Shown here: in pieces, positions 43,787-54,243 of the stretch
How positions within the stretch are numbered: the first letter of the stretch is position 1
Layout of the letters: every line of letters starts with the position of its first letter
Assembly (NCBI RefSeq): GCF_022012435.1
Contig: NZ_JAKLUA010000002.1
Span: 609,278-673,277, forward strand
DNA: 64,000 nucleotides
From: Bradyrhizobium zhengyangense
Lineage (GTDB): Bacteria > Pseudomonadota > Alphaproteobacteria > Rhizobiales > Xanthobacteraceae
Direction of reading: 5' to 3'
Notes under the pieces: generated by a model
Databases searched by the model: none
What the model was told of the DNA's origin: nothing
What the model saw: the letters and a program-made list of their open reading frames with translations, nothing else
Program-made: the position numbers and the translations under genes

Positions 43787-45310
43787 ATGACCATCAGCCC
43801 CGTCATCCGCCTGCATCCCGATGATGGCGTGCTGATCGCGCGCGCCAGCCTGCCGCCGGGAACGGTGGTGGCCGAAGGCGTCACCACGGTCGAGCGCATC
43901 CCCTCCGGCCACAAGGTTGCGATCAAGCCGATCGCCGTGGGCGAACCTGTCATCCGCTACGGCCAGATCATCGGCTTTGCGACCCAGGCCATCGCGCCGG
44001 GCCAGCACGTGCATGTGCAGAACATCGGCATGGGCGACTTCGCCAAGGACTACGCCTATTGCGCCGACGTCAAGCCGACGCCGAATTTCGATCTGCCAGC
44101 GACCTTCGAAGGCATCCGCCGTCCGGACGGTCGCGTCGCCACGCGCAATTATATCGGCATCCTCACCTCGGTGAATTGCAGCGCCCATGTCGCGGGCCTT
44201 GTCGCCGACGTCTTCAAGAAGAATCCTTTCACCGGCGACAATCCGCTGGCCGAGTTTCCCAATGTCGACGGCGTCGTCGCGCTGACGCACAAGACCGGCT
44301 GCGGCATGACGCAGAACGAGCCGCTGGCGCTGCTCCGCCGCACGCTCGGCGGTTATGCGCGGCACGTCAATTTCTCCCACGTCATCGTGCTCGGCCTCGG
44401 CTGCGAGGTGAACCAGATCGGCGGCCTGATGGAAGAGCAGAAGCTCGCCGGCCGCCTGCGCGCGATGGACATCCAGGAGGTCGGCGGCACCCGCAAGACG
44501 GTCGAGGCGGGCATCGCTTTCGTGCGCGAGGCGCTCGCTGACGCCAACAAGGTCAAGCGCGAGACGGTGCCGGCGAGCGAACTGACCGTGGCGCTGCAAT
44601 GTGGCGGCTCGGACGGCTATTCCGGCGTCTCGGCCAATCCTGCGCTGGGCGCGGCCAGCGATCTCGTCGTCCGCCATGGCGGCACCGTGATCCTCTCGGA
44701 GACGCCGGAGACCTACGGTGCCGAGCATCTGCTGACCCGCCGCGCGGTCAGCCGCGAGGTCGGTGAGAAGCTGGTCGACCTCATGCGCTGGTGGGACGAA
44801 TACACGACGCGCGAAGGCGCCGAGATGAACGCCAATCCGAGCCCCGGCAACAAGGCCGGCGGTCTCACCACCATCCTGGAGAAGTCGCTCGGCGCGATGG
44901 CCAAGGCCGGCACCACCAACCTCGTCGAGGTGCTGCGCTACGCCGAGCCGGTGACCAAGCGCGGCTTCGTGTTCATGGACACGCCCGGCTACGACCCCGT
45001 CGCAGCCACCGGGCAGGTCGCCGGTGGCGCTAACCTCGTCTGCTTCACCACGGGGCGCGGCAGCGTGTTCGGCTGCAAGCCGGCACCTTCGATCAAGCTC
45101 GCCACCAACACGCCGATGTACAAGCGCATGGAAGAGGATATGGACGTCAATTGCGGCACCATCCTCGAAGGCGAGGAGAGCGTCGAGCAGTGTGGCAAGC
45201 GCATCTTCGATCTCATCCTCAAGACCGCGTCGGGTCAGCCGACCAAGAGCGAAAGCTTCGATTTCGGCGGCGCCGAGTTCGCGCCCTGGGTGCTGGGCGC
45301 GACGATGTGA
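43787..45310 (+). CDS. Altronate/galactarate dehydratase (UxaA/GarD family)
   Basis: 507-residue Fe-dependent dehydratase of the UxaA/GarD family. An N-terminal SAF-type domain (DGVLIARASLPPGTVVAEG) precedes the catalytic part, with TRNYIGILTSVNCSA (about residue 120), HKTGCGMTQNE and GLGCEVNQI. Such enzymes dehydrate altronate, galactarate or related sugar acids. GAGGAGACTTCC precedes ATG 43787. It lies behind a repeat downstream of hpaI. The substrate is uncertain because no uronate or galactarate transporter is adjacent. Confidence 0.88.
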   Translation: MTISPVIRLHPDDGVLIARASLPPGTVVAEGVTTVERIPSGHKVAIKPIAVGEPVIRYGQIIGFATQAIAPGQHVHVQNIGMGDFAKDYAYCADVKPTPNFDLPATFEGIRRPDGRVATRNYIGILTSVNCSAHVAGLVADVFKKNPFTGDNPLAEFPNVDGVVALTHKTGCGMTQNEPLALLRRTLGGYARHVNFSHVIVLGLGCEVNQIGGLMEEQKLAGRLRAMDIQEVGGTRKTVEAGIAFVREALADANKVKRETVPASELTVALQCGGSDGYSGVSANPALGAASDLVVRHGGTVILSETPETYGAEHLLTRRAVSREVGEKLVDLMRWWDEYTTREGAEMNANPSPGNKAGGLTTILEKSLGAMAKAGTTNLVEVLRYAEPVTKRGFVFMDTPGYDPVAATGQVAGGANLVCFTTGRGSVFGCKPAPSIKLATNTPMYKRMEEDMDVNCGTILEGEESVEQCGKRIFDLILKTASGQPTKSESFDFGGAEFAPWVLGATM

Positions 45311-45342
45311 CGGTGCTGATGCACCTCGCTGCAGAATGCCGA

Positions 45343-45395
45343 CACCTACGTAATCATACGTAGGTGCCATATGACCGCGGGAATTCCTGCGGTCA
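45343..45395. other. Tandem pair of near-perfect palindromes after the dehydratase gene
   Basis: First hairpin, 45343-45366: CACCTACGTA, loop ATCA, then TACGTAGGTG (perfect 10-base arms). Second palindrome, 45372-45395: arms TGACCGC and GCGGTCA with inner GGAATTCC, one mismatch. They lie between the dehydratase stop (45310) and the PAS gene (45482), so they could be a terminator for the former or regulator sites for the latter. Confidence 0.55.
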
Positions 45396-45481
45396 CCCGA
45401 GATTAACGTTTCGCACCGTATTCGTTGGGTCATGCGGGCGACTCCTTCGAGGGCGCTGCCCTTCGACAGGATTCGTCAACG

Positions 45482-46003
45482 ATGACGCGTGCGATACGGC
45501 CGACTGGTGTGGAGAGCTTCCTCGGCGAGGAAGAGCTGATCGTATCGAAGACCGATCTGAAAGGCCGCATCACTTACGCCAACGACGTCTTCGTTCGCAT
45601 GGCCAAATATTCCTACGCGGAGCTGATGGGCGCGCCCCACAGCCTGATCCGTCATCCCGACATGCCGCGCGCCGTCTTCAAGCTGCTGTGGGACACGCTG
45701 CAATCCAAGCAGGAGATATTCGCCTACGTCGTCAATCTGGCGAAGGATGGCAGCCATTACTGGGTGTTTGCGCACGTCACGCCGACGTTCGACGAGCGCG
45801 GCAATATCGTCGGCTATCACTCCAACCGTCGTAAGCCCGATCCCGTCCAGATCGAGCGCATCAAGCCGATCTATAAGACGTTGTGCGCCGAAGAGGCGCG
45901 TCACGCCAATGCCAAGGACGGCATGCATGCGAGCTTCGATGCGATGGTCGGACTCCTAAAGCAACAGGGTGTCGGTTACGATGAATTTGTGCTCTCTCTC
46001 TAA
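45482..46003 (+). CDS. PAS domain protein, Aer-like sensor
   Basis: 173-residue single-PAS protein. The Aer-type flavin-PAS sequence is clear: [20 protein letters not shown] and then [17 protein letters not shown], followed by [14 protein letters not shown]. This fold binds FAD in aerotaxis receptors. Here the PAS and receptor are on separate genes: the next gene overlaps its end by 23 bases, so the two probably act together. A C-terminal helix (about residue 125 onward) could contact the receptor. ATG 45482 gives [13 protein letters not shown]. Confidence 0.88.
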   Translation: MTRAIRPTGVESFLGEEELIVSKTDLKGRITYANDVFVRMAKYSYAELMGAPHSLIRHPDMPRAVFKLLWDTLQSKQEIFAYVVNLAKDGSHYWVFAHVTPTFDERGNIVGYHSNRRKPDPVQIERIKPIYKTLCAEEARHANAKDGMHASFDAMVGLLKQQGVGYDEFVLSL

Positions 46004-47285
46004 GGCGCAGGGAGCGACCGCGCTCGCATGCATTCTTGCCGTCGTTGCGTTCGCACTTGCGCTGCTTGGCGTGACCGGACTTTCCGCTGCGGCATTGCTC
46101 GGCGCGACCATTGTGCTGCTCGGCTACGCGGTCTGGTGCCAGCGTCGCACGGCGGTGGCCGTCGATGAGGTGGCCGACGTCTGCCGCAAGGCTTCACAGG
46201 GCGATCTCGAAGCGCGTATCCTCAGCGATCGTCAAGCCGGCCGGATCGGATTGATCCAGAAATCGGTCAACGATATGCTCGACATCACCGATGCCTTCGT
46301 CCGCGAGGCTTCGGCGTCGATGGACTATGCCAGCCGCGGCAAGTATTTCCGCAAGATCCTCGCGCGAGGTTTGCCCGGCTCCTTTCGCCGCTCGGCCACC
46401 GTCATCAATTCGGGCACTGACAGCCTCGGCCGCCGCGTGGTCGAGATCGGCGATCTCGCAAGACAGTTTGGCACCCATCTCGACGGCGTCGCCGGCACGC
46501 TGATGGGCGCGGCGACGGATCTCGAATCCGACGCCGGCCAGATGGCGACCGCGGCCGAGAAGACCAGCCGCCAGACCTCCGGCGTGCTCAGCGCCTCCGA
46601 CCAGGCCTCGCGCAACGTCGCGACCGTCGCCAGCGCCGCCGAGCAGCTCGCATCCTCGATCGCCGAGATCGGCCGCCAGGTCACCGGCTCGACCGCAAGC
46701 ACCGGCCGTGCCGTGACCGAGGCCAACCGCGCCGGCAGCGAGATCCGAAACCTGGCGGACGCGGCGCTGCGGATCGGCGACGTCGTCAAGCTGATCAGCG
46801 AGATCGCCTCGCAGACCAATCTCCTCGCGCTTAACGCCACCATCGAGGCGGCACGCGCCGGCGAGGCCGGCCGCGGCTTTGCGGTCGTCGCGTCCGAGGT
46901 CAAGAGCCTGGCCAACCAGACCGCCAAGGCGACCGAGGAGATCAGCGCCAAGGTCGGCGAGATGCAGCAATCCACCACCAATTCGGTCGCCGCCGTCGAG
47001 GCGATCGCGCAGACCATCGCCGAGATTAACAACATCACCGCCTCGATCGCGACCTCGATCGAGCAGCAGGGCTTTGCCACCCGCGAGATCGCCCGCAACG
47101 TCCAGGAGGCCTCGGCCGGTACCGCGCAGATGTCCTCCAACGTCACAGGCATCAGCGAGGCCGCCGCCGACACCGGCCGCGTCGCTGCCCGCGTCAACAG
47201 CGCCTCCGAGCGCGTCCACGGCGAGGTCGGAACGCTCCGGCGCGAGGTGACGCAGTTTCTGCAGCGGCTGACCTCGGCGGCGTAA
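45981..47285 (+). CDS. Methyl-accepting chemotaxis protein
   Basis: 434-residue receptor. Two adjacent hydrophobic segments span about residues 12-55 ([18 protein letters not shown] and [16 protein letters not shown]), leaving no large periplasmic domain. A HAMP-like linker follows, then a long coiled coil with the signalling tip [23 protein letters not shown] 45981 overlaps the PAS gene; GTG 45969 is an alternative. With the PAS protein it resembles a split Aer energy/oxygen taxis sensor. No C-terminal CheR-docking pentapeptide is evident. Confidence 0.9.
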   Translation: MNLCSLSKAQGATALACILAVVAFALALLGVTGLSAAALLGATIVLLGYAVWCQRRTAVAVDEVADVCRKASQGDLEARILSDRQAGRIGLIQKSVNDMLDITDAFVREASASMDYASRGKYFRKILARGLPGSFRRSATVINSGTDSLGRRVVEIGDLARQFGTHLDGVAGTLMGAATDLESDAGQMATAAEKTSRQTSGVLSASDQASRNVATVASAAEQLASSIAEIGRQVTGSTASTGRAVTEANRAGSEIRNLADAALRIGDVVKLISEIASQTNLLALNATIEAARAGEAGRGFAVVASEVKSLANQTAKATEEISAKVGEMQQSTTNSVAAVEAIAQTIAEINNITASIATSIEQQGFATREIARNVQEASAGTAQMSSNVTGISEAAADTGRVAARVNSASERVHGEVGTLRREVTQFLQRLTSAA

Positions 47286-47296
47286 GGCTTTAGAAT

Positions 47297-47332
47297 CGTA
47301 GGGTGGGCACGCTTCGCTTTGCCCACCCTACG
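47297..47332. repeat. Dispersed GGGTGGGC palindrome, compact copy
   Basis: CGTAGGGTGGGC and its exact complement around ACGCTTCGCTTT, 12 bases after the MCP stop. It belongs to the same family as 10934-11022 and could end the MCP transcript. Confidence 0.75.
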
Positions 47333-47451
47333 GATCCTGCTTGTCCGGGACGACGGCGGATACTTCCTAGGCACGGTCTGCCCGTTGTTAGTGCTTGATC
47401 GCATTGACATCAGGTGTTCTGCTCAAAAAAGCTGCTGGAGCACCGTACCCC

Positions 47452-50400
47452 GTGTCGATCTACGTCGCATTACACCACGTCACGCACTACAAATACGACC
47501 GCCCGATCGATCTGGGACCGCAGACCATCCGCCTGCGGCCGGCGCCGCATACGCGGACGCCGATCCTGAGCTATTCGCTCAAGGTCACGCCATCCAATCA
47601 CTTCGTGAACTGGCAGCAGGACCCGCAGGGCAACTGGCTGGCACGCTACGTCTTTCCGGAGAAGACCACCGAGCTGAAATTCGAGGTCGACTTCACGGCG
47701 CAGATGACGACGGTCAATCCGTTCGACTTCTTTGTCGAGCCCTATGCCGACAGCTTTCCGTTCGAGTATCCAAAGGATCTCAAGACTGAGCTGGCGCCGT
47801 ATCTCGAGACCATCAAGCCCGATCCGGCCTTCGCAAAATATCTGGCCTCGATCCCACGCGAGGCGCCGAACACGGTCAACTTCCTGGTCGACCTCAATCG
47901 CGAGCTGCAGAAGAAGATCAGTTACATCATCCGCATGGAGCCCGGCGTGCAGACGCCGGAGGAGACGCTCACCTCCTGCGCCGGCTCGTGCCGCGACTCG
48001 GCCTGGCTATTGATCCAGACCTTCCGTCATCTCGGTCTCGCCGCGCGCTTCGTCTCCGGCTACCTGGTCCAGATCCGCCCTGACATCGATCCGATCGAGG
48101 GACCGCCTGAGGTCGAGAACGACTTCACCGATCTGCATGCCTGGGCCGAGGTCTATCTGCCGGGCGCGGGCTGGATCGGTTTCGACGCCACGTCGGGCAT
48201 GCTGGCGGGCGAGGGGCACATCCCCGTGGCCGCCACGCCGCATTATCGCTCGGCCGCGCCGATCTCGGGCGGCGCCGGCTTTGCCGAGGTCGAGTTCGCC
48301 TTCGATATGAGCGTGAAGCGCATCCGCGAGGCGCCGCGCATCACAAAGCCGTTCTCGGACGATTCCTGGGCGCGGCTCAACGATCTCGGCGAGCAGGTCG
48401 ACGGCGACCTCGCCGCACAGGATGTGCGCCTCACCATGGGCGGCGAACCGACCTTCGTGTCCGTCGATGATCTCGAAGCGGCGGAGTGGAATACGGAGGC
48501 GGTCGGTCCGACCAAGCGCGCGCTCGGCGACGATTTGATCCGGCGGCTGCGCAATCGCTTCGCGCCGGGCGGCCTGCTGCATTACGGCCAGGGCAAATGG
48601 TATCCGGGCGAGAGCCTGCCGCGCTGGGCCTTCGGCCTGTACTGGCGCAAGGACGGCCTGCCGATCTGGAAGAACGCGGATCGCATCGCCAAGATCGAGA
48701 ATCCCAAGCGCGCCCAGACCGAGGACGCCGAGGATTTCATGGAGGGCACGGCGGTTCGGCTCGGGCTAGATCCCGGCTACATTATTCCGGCCTATGAGGA
48801 CACCGTCTATTGGCTCCAGAAGGAAGCCGAGCTTCCGATCAACGTCGATCCCTCGAACTCCCAGCTGTCGGATCCCGAAGCGCGTGCGCGCATGGCGCGG
48901 GTGTTCAATCAGGGCCTGCGGGCGCCGCGCGGCTTCGTGCTGCCGGTGCAGCGCTGGAACGCGCCGCCGCGCTGGCGCAGCGAGCGTTGGCAACTGCGTC
49001 GCGGTCATCTGTTCCTGTCGCCGGGCGATTCACCGCTCGGCCTGCGCCTGCCGCTCGGCTCGCTCGGCTATGTCCCGCCCAATCAATATCCCTACATCGT
49101 CGAGCAGGACCCGATGGAGGCGCGCGGCAAGCTGCCGGTGTTCACGCTCCCGGAGCGGCCGAAATCGCCGCAGCGGGTTGCGCCCGAGCAGCTCAACACA
49201 TCTGTTCCCGTGCGCACCGCGCTGTCGATCGAAGTGCGCGACGGCGTGATCTGCGCCTTCATGCCGCCGGTTGAGCGCATCGAGGATTATCTCGAGCTGG
49301 TCGCGGCACTCGAAGCCACGGCCGAGGAGATGCAGCTTCAGGTCCATGTCGAGGGCTATGCGCCGCCGTTCGATCCGCGCATCGAGGTCATCAAGGTGAC
49401 CCCGGATCCCGGTGTCATCGAGGTCAACATCCAGCCGGCGCAAAGCTGGCGCGATGCGGTCGAGATCACCTCGGGCCTCTATGAGGACGCCGGCAAGGTT
49501 CGTCTCGGCGCCAATCGTTTTCTGCTCGATGGCCGCCACACCGGTACCGGCGGCGGCAATCACGTCGTGATCGGCGGCTTGAGCCCGCAGGACTCGCCGT
49601 TCCTGCGCCGGCCTGATCTCCTCAAGAGCCTCGTGCTCTATTGGCAGCGGCATCCGTCGCTGTCCTACTTCTTCTCCGGGCTTTTCATCGGCCCGACCAG
49701 CCAGGCGCCGCGCATCGACGAAGCCCGCCACGACAGCATCTATGAGCTCGAGATCGCACTCTCGCACGTGCCGCCGCCGGGCTACCAGGTGCCGCTGTGG
49801 CTGGTGGACCGGCTGTTTCGGCATTTGCTGGTCGACATCACCGGCAACACCCATCGCTCCGAGATCTGCATCGACAAGCTCTATTCGCCTGATGGTCCGA
49901 CGGGACGTCTCGGTCTCGTCGAATTCCGCGCGCTCGAAATGCCGCCGGATCCGCGGATGTCATTGGCGCAGCAGCTCCTGATCCGCGCGCTGATCGCAAA
50001 ATTCTGGCGTGAGCCGCAACAAGGCAAGTTCGTGCGCTGGGGCACGGCGCTGCATGACCGCTTCATGCTGCCGCATTTCATCTGGGAAGATTTTCAGGAC
50101 GTGCTCTCCGAGCTGAAAAACTTCGGCTATGCATTCGAGCCGGAATGGTATCTGGCCCAGCTTGAATTCCGTTTCCCCGCCTTTGGCCGCGTCCACCACG
50201 GCGGCGTGACGATGGAGCTGCGGCAGGCGCTGGAGCCCTGGCATGTCCTGGGCGAAGAAGGCTCGGCCGGCGGCACCGTGCGCTATGTCGATTCGTCCGT
50301 CGAACGGCTTCAGGTCAAGGCCGAGGGCTTCGTCGAAGGCCGCCACATCATCGCCTGCAACGGCCGCCGCCTGCCGATGACCTCGACCGGCCGCTCGGCC

Positions 50401-50721
50401 GAGGCCGTGGCCGGGGTCCGCTTCAAGGCCTGGCAGCCGGCCTCCGGCCTGCACCCGACCATCCCGGTCCATGCGCCGCTGACTTTTGACTTGATCGACA
50501 GCTGGAACGGCCGCTCGCTCGGCGGCTGCGTTTATCACGTCGCCCATCCCGGCGGTCGCAACTACGAGACCAAGCCCGTCAACACCTACGAGGCCGAGGC
50601 GCGGCGGCTGGCGCGCTTCCAGGACCACGGCCATACGCCGGGGCCGATGCAGCCGCCGCCCGAGGAACGCACAAATGAATTCCCGCTAACCCTCGACTTG
50701 CGGACCCCGCTCCTGCAATGA
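47452..50721 (+). CDS. Transglutaminase-like / DUF2126 (putative amidoligase) protein
   Basis: 1089-residue two-part protein. The N-terminal 280 residues are a bacterial transglutaminase with its beta-N-domain ([16 protein letters not shown]) and triad: Cys180 in [12 protein letters not shown], His in [13 protein letters not shown] and Asp in [10 protein letters not shown]. Residues about 320-1080 form DUF2126, a large domain predicted from comparative work to be a GS-like amidoligase; LGGEPTFV-like and [12 protein letters not shown] motifs are visible as [12 protein letters not shown] and [18 protein letters not shown] 47452 is the likely start. Heads the operon with the ATP-grasp/alpha-E protein and a second transglutaminase. 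Cytoplasmic by appearance (no signal peptide). Confidence 0.87.
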   Translation: MSIYVALHHVTHYKYDRPIDLGPQTIRLRPAPHTRTPILSYSLKVTPSNHFVNWQQDPQGNWLARYVFPEKTTELKFEVDFTAQMTTVNPFDFFVEPYADSFPFEYPKDLKTELAPYLETIKPDPAFAKYLASIPREAPNTVNFLVDLNRELQKKISYIIRMEPGVQTPEETLTSCAGSCRDSAWLLIQTFRHLGLAARFVSGYLVQIRPDIDPIEGPPEVENDFTDLHAWAEVYLPGAGWIGFDATSGMLAGEGHIPVAATPHYRSAAPISGGAGFAEVEFAFDMSVKRIREAPRITKPFSDDSWARLNDLGEQVDGDLAAQDVRLTMGGEPTFVSVDDLEAAEWNTEAVGPTKRALGDDLIRRLRNRFAPGGLLHYGQGKWYPGESLPRWAFGLYWRKDGLPIWKNADRIAKIENPKRAQTEDAEDFMEGTAVRLGLDPGYIIPAYEDTVYWLQKEAELPINVDPSNSQLSDPEARARMARVFNQGLRAPRGFVLPVQRWNAPPRWRSERWQLRRGHLFLSPGDSPLGLRLPLGSLGYVPPNQYPYIVEQDPMEARGKLPVFTLPERPKSPQRVAPEQLNTSVPVRTALSIEVRDGVICAFMPPVERIEDYLELVAALEATAEEMQLQVHVEGYAPPFDPRIEVIKVTPDPGVIEVNIQPAQSWRDAVEITSGLYEDAGKVRLGANRFLLDGRHTGTGGGNHVVIGGLSPQDSPFLRRPDLLKSLVLYWQRHPSLSYFFSGLFIGPTSQAPRIDEARHDSIYELEIALSHVPPPGYQVPLWLVDRLFRHLLVDITGNTHRSEICIDKLYSPDGPTGRLGLVEFRALEMPPDPRMSLAQQLLIRALIAKFWREPQQGKFVRWGTALHDRFMLPHFIWEDFQDVLSELKNFGYAFEPEWYLAQLEFRFPAFGRVHHGGVTMELRQALEPWHVLGEEGSAGGTVRYVDSSVERLQVKAEGFVEGRHIIACNGRRLPMTSTGRSAEAVAGVRFKAWQPASGLHPTIPVHAPLTFDLIDSWNGRSLGGCVYHVAHPGGRNYETKPVNTYEAEARRLARFQDHGHTPGPMQPPPEERTNEFPLTLDLRTPLLQ

Positions 50722-50748
50722 GTATGATGGTGGGGCAGGGAGAGGCGC

Positions 50749-53274
50749 ATGGGCGAGGGCGCAGCCGAAGGCGACAGAGGGACAGGTAAGGCGCAAAGCC
50801 AGCGCGACGGCCAGCGCCGCCTCGCGCAATGGGTCCGCGATTACAGCCGCCTGCCGGGCATCCCCGACGAGTTCCTGGGGCCCGACGGTGCGCCCCGCGC
50901 GGTCTGGAGCCGGTTCTTCGACGCTTTCGGTGCGTTGGCGCCTGACGAGGTCGAGCGGCGCTTCGGCATGGCCGACCGTCACCTTCGCGAGGCCGGCGTC
51001 ACCTATCGCGCCCCCGGCGACAGCGCCGACCGGCCCTGGATGCTCAGTCATCTGCCGCTGCTGATCGACGAAGCCGACTGGAAGCAGCTCTGCGCCGGCA
51101 TCACCCAGCGCGCCGAACTTCTCGAGCTCGTGCTGCGCGACATCTATGGCGAGGGCCGGCTGATCGCGGACGGCGCGCTGCCTGCCGGTGCGATCGCCGG
51201 CAGCCCCGAATATCTCCGTCCCGTCTGCGGCGTGCCGCCGCCGGGCGGCCGCTATCTCTCGCTGTATGCCGCCGATGTCGGCCGCGGGCCCGACGGCCGC
51301 TGGTGGGTGCTCGGCGACCGCACGCAGGCGCCGTCGGGCGCAGGCTATGCGCTGGAGAATCGCCTCGTGCTCTCGCGCGCCTTCTCCGATCTCTACAAGT
51401 CGATGAACGTGCCGCGCGTCGCGCCGTTCTTCGAGGCGTTTCGCGATTCGCTTCGCGCGCGCGCCGACCGCGACGAGCCGCGCATCGGCGTGCTCACGCC
51501 CGGCAGTTTCAGCGAGACCTATTTCGAGCATGCGACGCTGGCGCGCTATCTTGGCTTCCTGCTGGTCGAGGGTGACGATCTCGCCGTCAGCGACAACCGC
51601 ATCCACATCCGCACCGTCGCGGGCCTGAAGCGGCTCGACGTGCTGCTCCGCCGTGTTGATTCCAATTCGCTCGATCCGCTCGAGCTCGATGCCTCCTCGC
51701 ATCTCGGCGTGCCCGGCCTGATCGACGTGCTGCGCAAGGACGGCGTCGTCGTCGCCAACATGCCCGGCTCGGGCGTGTTGGAGGCGAGGGCGCTGCTCGG
51801 CTTCCTGCCGGCGCTCAGCCGTCGACTGCTCGGCGAAGAGCTGAAGATGCCGCATATCGCGACCTGGTGGTGCGGTCAGAAATCGGCGCGTGACGAGGTG
51901 CTGTCGCGGCTCAACGAGGTCGCGATCGAAGGCGCCTACCAGCGCGGTGTTCCCGGCTTCGATAGCAACGGTCCGGTGCTCGCAAGCGGGCTCGATGTAG
52001 CAGGACGTCAGCGCCTGGTGGATGCCATCGGCGCGCGCGGCATGGATTATGTCGGCCAGGAGGTGGTGCGTCTCTCCACCATGCCGGTGTGGGAGCAGGG
52101 CCAGTTGACGCCGCGGCCGTTCGTGCTGCGTGTGTTTGCGGCCGCAACGCCCGATGGCTGGGCCATCATGCCCGGCGGCTTCTGCCGGATCGCCGAGCAG
52201 GCGGACGCGCGCGCGGTGTCGATGGGCGATGGTGCGCGTGCCGCTGATGTCTGGGTTGTCTCCGAGAAGAAGGTCTCGACCGCATCTCTGCTGCCGGCAA
52301 CCGACAAGGTGCGGATCCGCCGTATCGCTGGTGTGCTGCCGAGCCGCGCCGCCGACAATCTGTTCTGGCTTGGCCGCTATCTCGAACGTGCCGAAGCAAC
52401 GCTGCGGCTGGTACGCGCGCTGGGCTCGCCAAGTGGACCCAACAAGGGCACCGCGGCTTCGCTGCAATCGGCCGAACGGATCCAGCGCCTGCTGGTGACC
52501 TGGGGGGCGATCTCACAGACCTCGCGCGCGGCCCCGAGCCGTATCGTCGCTGAAGCGTTGCAGAGCGAGGCGCGTTTCGGCTCGGCGTTGTCGCTGGTGC
52601 GCTCGGCGCTGCGCACGGCCACCTCCTTGCGCGAGCGGCTGTCGCCCGATGCCTGGCAGGTCATCACCGAGATGGCCGAGCGTCTCTCCTACGAGGTCGA
52701 GGACGACGACAGTGTGCTGAGCGCGGCCGAGCTGACCCTGCAGGAGCTCGCCAGCTTTGCAGGTCTTGCGCAGGAGAACATGAACCGCGCCGCCGGCTGG
52801 CGCTTCCTCGATATCGGACGCCGTACCGAGCGCGCCATCAACACCACGCGCTTTGCACGGCAGTTCGCCTATGACGAGGCGGGCGATGAGGATCTCGACA
52901 TCCTGCTGACGCTGGTGGATTCCCAGATCACCTATCGCTCGCGCTATCTGCTCGCGCCGATCCTGGCGCCGGTGCGCGATCTCGCGGTGCTCGACAGCTA
53001 CAATCCGCGCTCGGTCGCGTTCCAGGTCGCGACCCTGAACGAGCATATCGCGGCGCTGCCGAGCCTGAAGGAGCACGGCCTGATCGAAAAGCCGCAGCGG
53101 CTTGCGGTGGCGGTGCAGGCGATGCTGGCGACCGCGGAGGCGGAGAAGCTCGAGGTCAAGGCGCTGTTTGCGCTGGAGCAGGATCTGCTCAGCCTCGCCG
53201 AGGCGATCGGGCTGCATTATTTCCCGCACGGCCCGAATGCGAGCCGGCCCGAAAAATTGACGGGGCTGGCGTGA
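50749..53274 (+). CDS. Circularly permuted ATP-grasp / alpha-E domain fusion
   Basis: 841-residue protein. About residues 1-515 are the circularly permuted ATP-grasp type (DUF404/407), with segments DIYGEGRLIADGALPAG, RYLSLYAADVGRGPDGRW and AVSDNRIHIRTVAGLKRL, and VDSNSLDPLEL. Residues about 520-840 are the helical alpha-E (DUF403) domain, opening RAADNLFWLGRYLERAEATL. ATP-grasp ligases form amide bonds, and alpha-E is predicted to be their partner. The stop overlaps the next start (GTGA at 53271), so translation is coupled. Substrate and product unknown. Confidence 0.87.
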   Translation: MGEGAAEGDRGTGKAQSQRDGQRRLAQWVRDYSRLPGIPDEFLGPDGAPRAVWSRFFDAFGALAPDEVERRFGMADRHLREAGVTYRAPGDSADRPWMLSHLPLLIDEADWKQLCAGITQRAELLELVLRDIYGEGRLIADGALPAGAIAGSPEYLRPVCGVPPPGGRYLSLYAADVGRGPDGRWWVLGDRTQAPSGAGYALENRLVLSRAFSDLYKSMNVPRVAPFFEAFRDSLRARADRDEPRIGVLTPGSFSETYFEHATLARYLGFLLVEGDDLAVSDNRIHIRTVAGLKRLDVLLRRVDSNSLDPLELDASSHLGVPGLIDVLRKDGVVVANMPGSGVLEARALLGFLPALSRRLLGEELKMPHIATWWCGQKSARDEVLSRLNEVAIEGAYQRGVPGFDSNGPVLASGLDVAGRQRLVDAIGARGMDYVGQEVVRLSTMPVWEQGQLTPRPFVLRVFAAATPDGWAIMPGGFCRIAEQADARAVSMGDGARAADVWVVSEKKVSTASLLPATDKVRIRRIAGVLPSRAADNLFWLGRYLERAEATLRLVRALGSPSGPNKGTAASLQSAERIQRLLVTWGAISQTSRAAPSRIVAEALQSEARFGSALSLVRSALRTATSLRERLSPDAWQVITEMAERLSYEVEDDDSVLSAAELTLQELASFAGLAQENMNRAAGWRFLDIGRRTERAINTTRFARQFAYDEAGDEDLDILLTLVDSQITYRSRYLLAPILAPVRDLAVLDSYNPRSVAFQVATLNEHIAALPSLKEHGLIEKPQRLAVAVQAMLATAEAEKLEVKALFALEQDLLSLAEAIGLHYFPHGPNASRPEKLTGLA

Positions 53275-54149
53275 TCTACGACATCCGGCACGTCACCACC
53301 TACGAATATGAGAGCCCGGTCAGCTTCGCCCGCTGCACGCTGCGGCTCGAGCCGAACAGCGGTCACGGTCAGGAGTTGATCTCGCACAAGGTCGAAATCC
53401 GCCCGCGCCCGTCGGAGCGCAACGTCCGGCGCGACTTCTTTGGCACGCTGACCGAGAGCATCGTGATCGAGGCCGCGCATCGCAATTTGCGCATCGACTC
53501 GCGCTCGCGTGTTTCAGTCGATCGCAAGCCGCCGGCGCGCGATGCCGCGAGCCCGTCCTGGGAGAGCATCCGCGATATTGCCTTCGAAGCCACGAGTCTC
53601 GGGCCATCCTCGCCGGTCGGCTATGTCTTTGCGAGCCCGCTGGTGCCTGTTCTGCGCCCCGTCAGCGCCTATGCCGTGGAGAGCTTCAAGCCCGATACCG
53701 GCATCATCGCCGGCGCGGTTGATCTCATGCATCGCATCCGCGCCGAGTTTCGCTACGATCCCAAGGCCACCGCCATCTCGACGCCGCTCAACGAGGTCTT
53801 CGACAAGCGCCATGGCGTCTGCCAGGATTTTGCGCATGTCATGATCGCGGGGCTTCGCGGGCTCGGCCTGCCTGCGGCCTATGTCAGCGGTTATTTGCGC
53901 ACCATTCCGCCGCCGGGCCAGACGCGCTTGCAGGGCGCGGACGCAACCCATGCCTGGGTGTCGCTATGGTGTGGGGCGGAGCTCGGTTGGATTGATTTCG
54001 ATCCGACCAACGATCTCCTGGTCGCCAACGACCACATCGTGCTGGCGATCGGCCGCGACTTCTCCGATGTGTCTCCGGTCGACGGCATCATCGTCGGCTC
54101 GCCGAAGCAGAAGCTCGGCGTCGCCGTGGACGTGCTGCTGGTGGAATGA
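53271..54149 (+). CDS. Transglutaminase-like protease/amidase
   Basis: 292-residue protein with the N-terminal transglutaminase beta domain (MIYDIRHVTTYEYESPVSF) and the core triad: Cys in HGVCQDFAHVMIAG, His in GADATHAWVSLW and Asp in GWIDFDPTNDLL. In predicted amidoligase operons this type of protein is thought to cleave or edit the amide made by the ATP-grasp partner. Overlapping start (GTG 53271) with the preceding gene. No signal peptide seen. Confidence 0.9.
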   Translation: MIYDIRHVTTYEYESPVSFARCTLRLEPNSGHGQELISHKVEIRPRPSERNVRRDFFGTLTESIVIEAAHRNLRIDSRSRVSVDRKPPARDAASPSWESIRDIAFEATSLGPSSPVGYVFASPLVPVLRPVSAYAVESFKPDTGIIAGAVDLMHRIRAEFRYDPKATAISTPLNEVFDKRHGVCQDFAHVMIAGLRGLGLPAAYVSGYLRTIPPPGQTRLQGADATHAWVSLWCGAELGWIDFDPTNDLLVANDHIVLAIGRDFSDVSPVDGIIVGSPKQKLGVAVDVLLVE

Positions 54150-54243
54150 CCGTCGTTTCACGGACTCCGCTGTGTGACCGAATGCGTCTGGTTGCGGGAA
54201 ATTTGTTTCATCGTATTTCCTCGATCTGCCGAACGGCGGTTCA

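Noticed and set aside
43664..45433. 589-codon minus-strand frame opposite the dehydratase
   Set aside because: Shadow of a conserved gene; contains the repeat region at its end and no recognisable fold.
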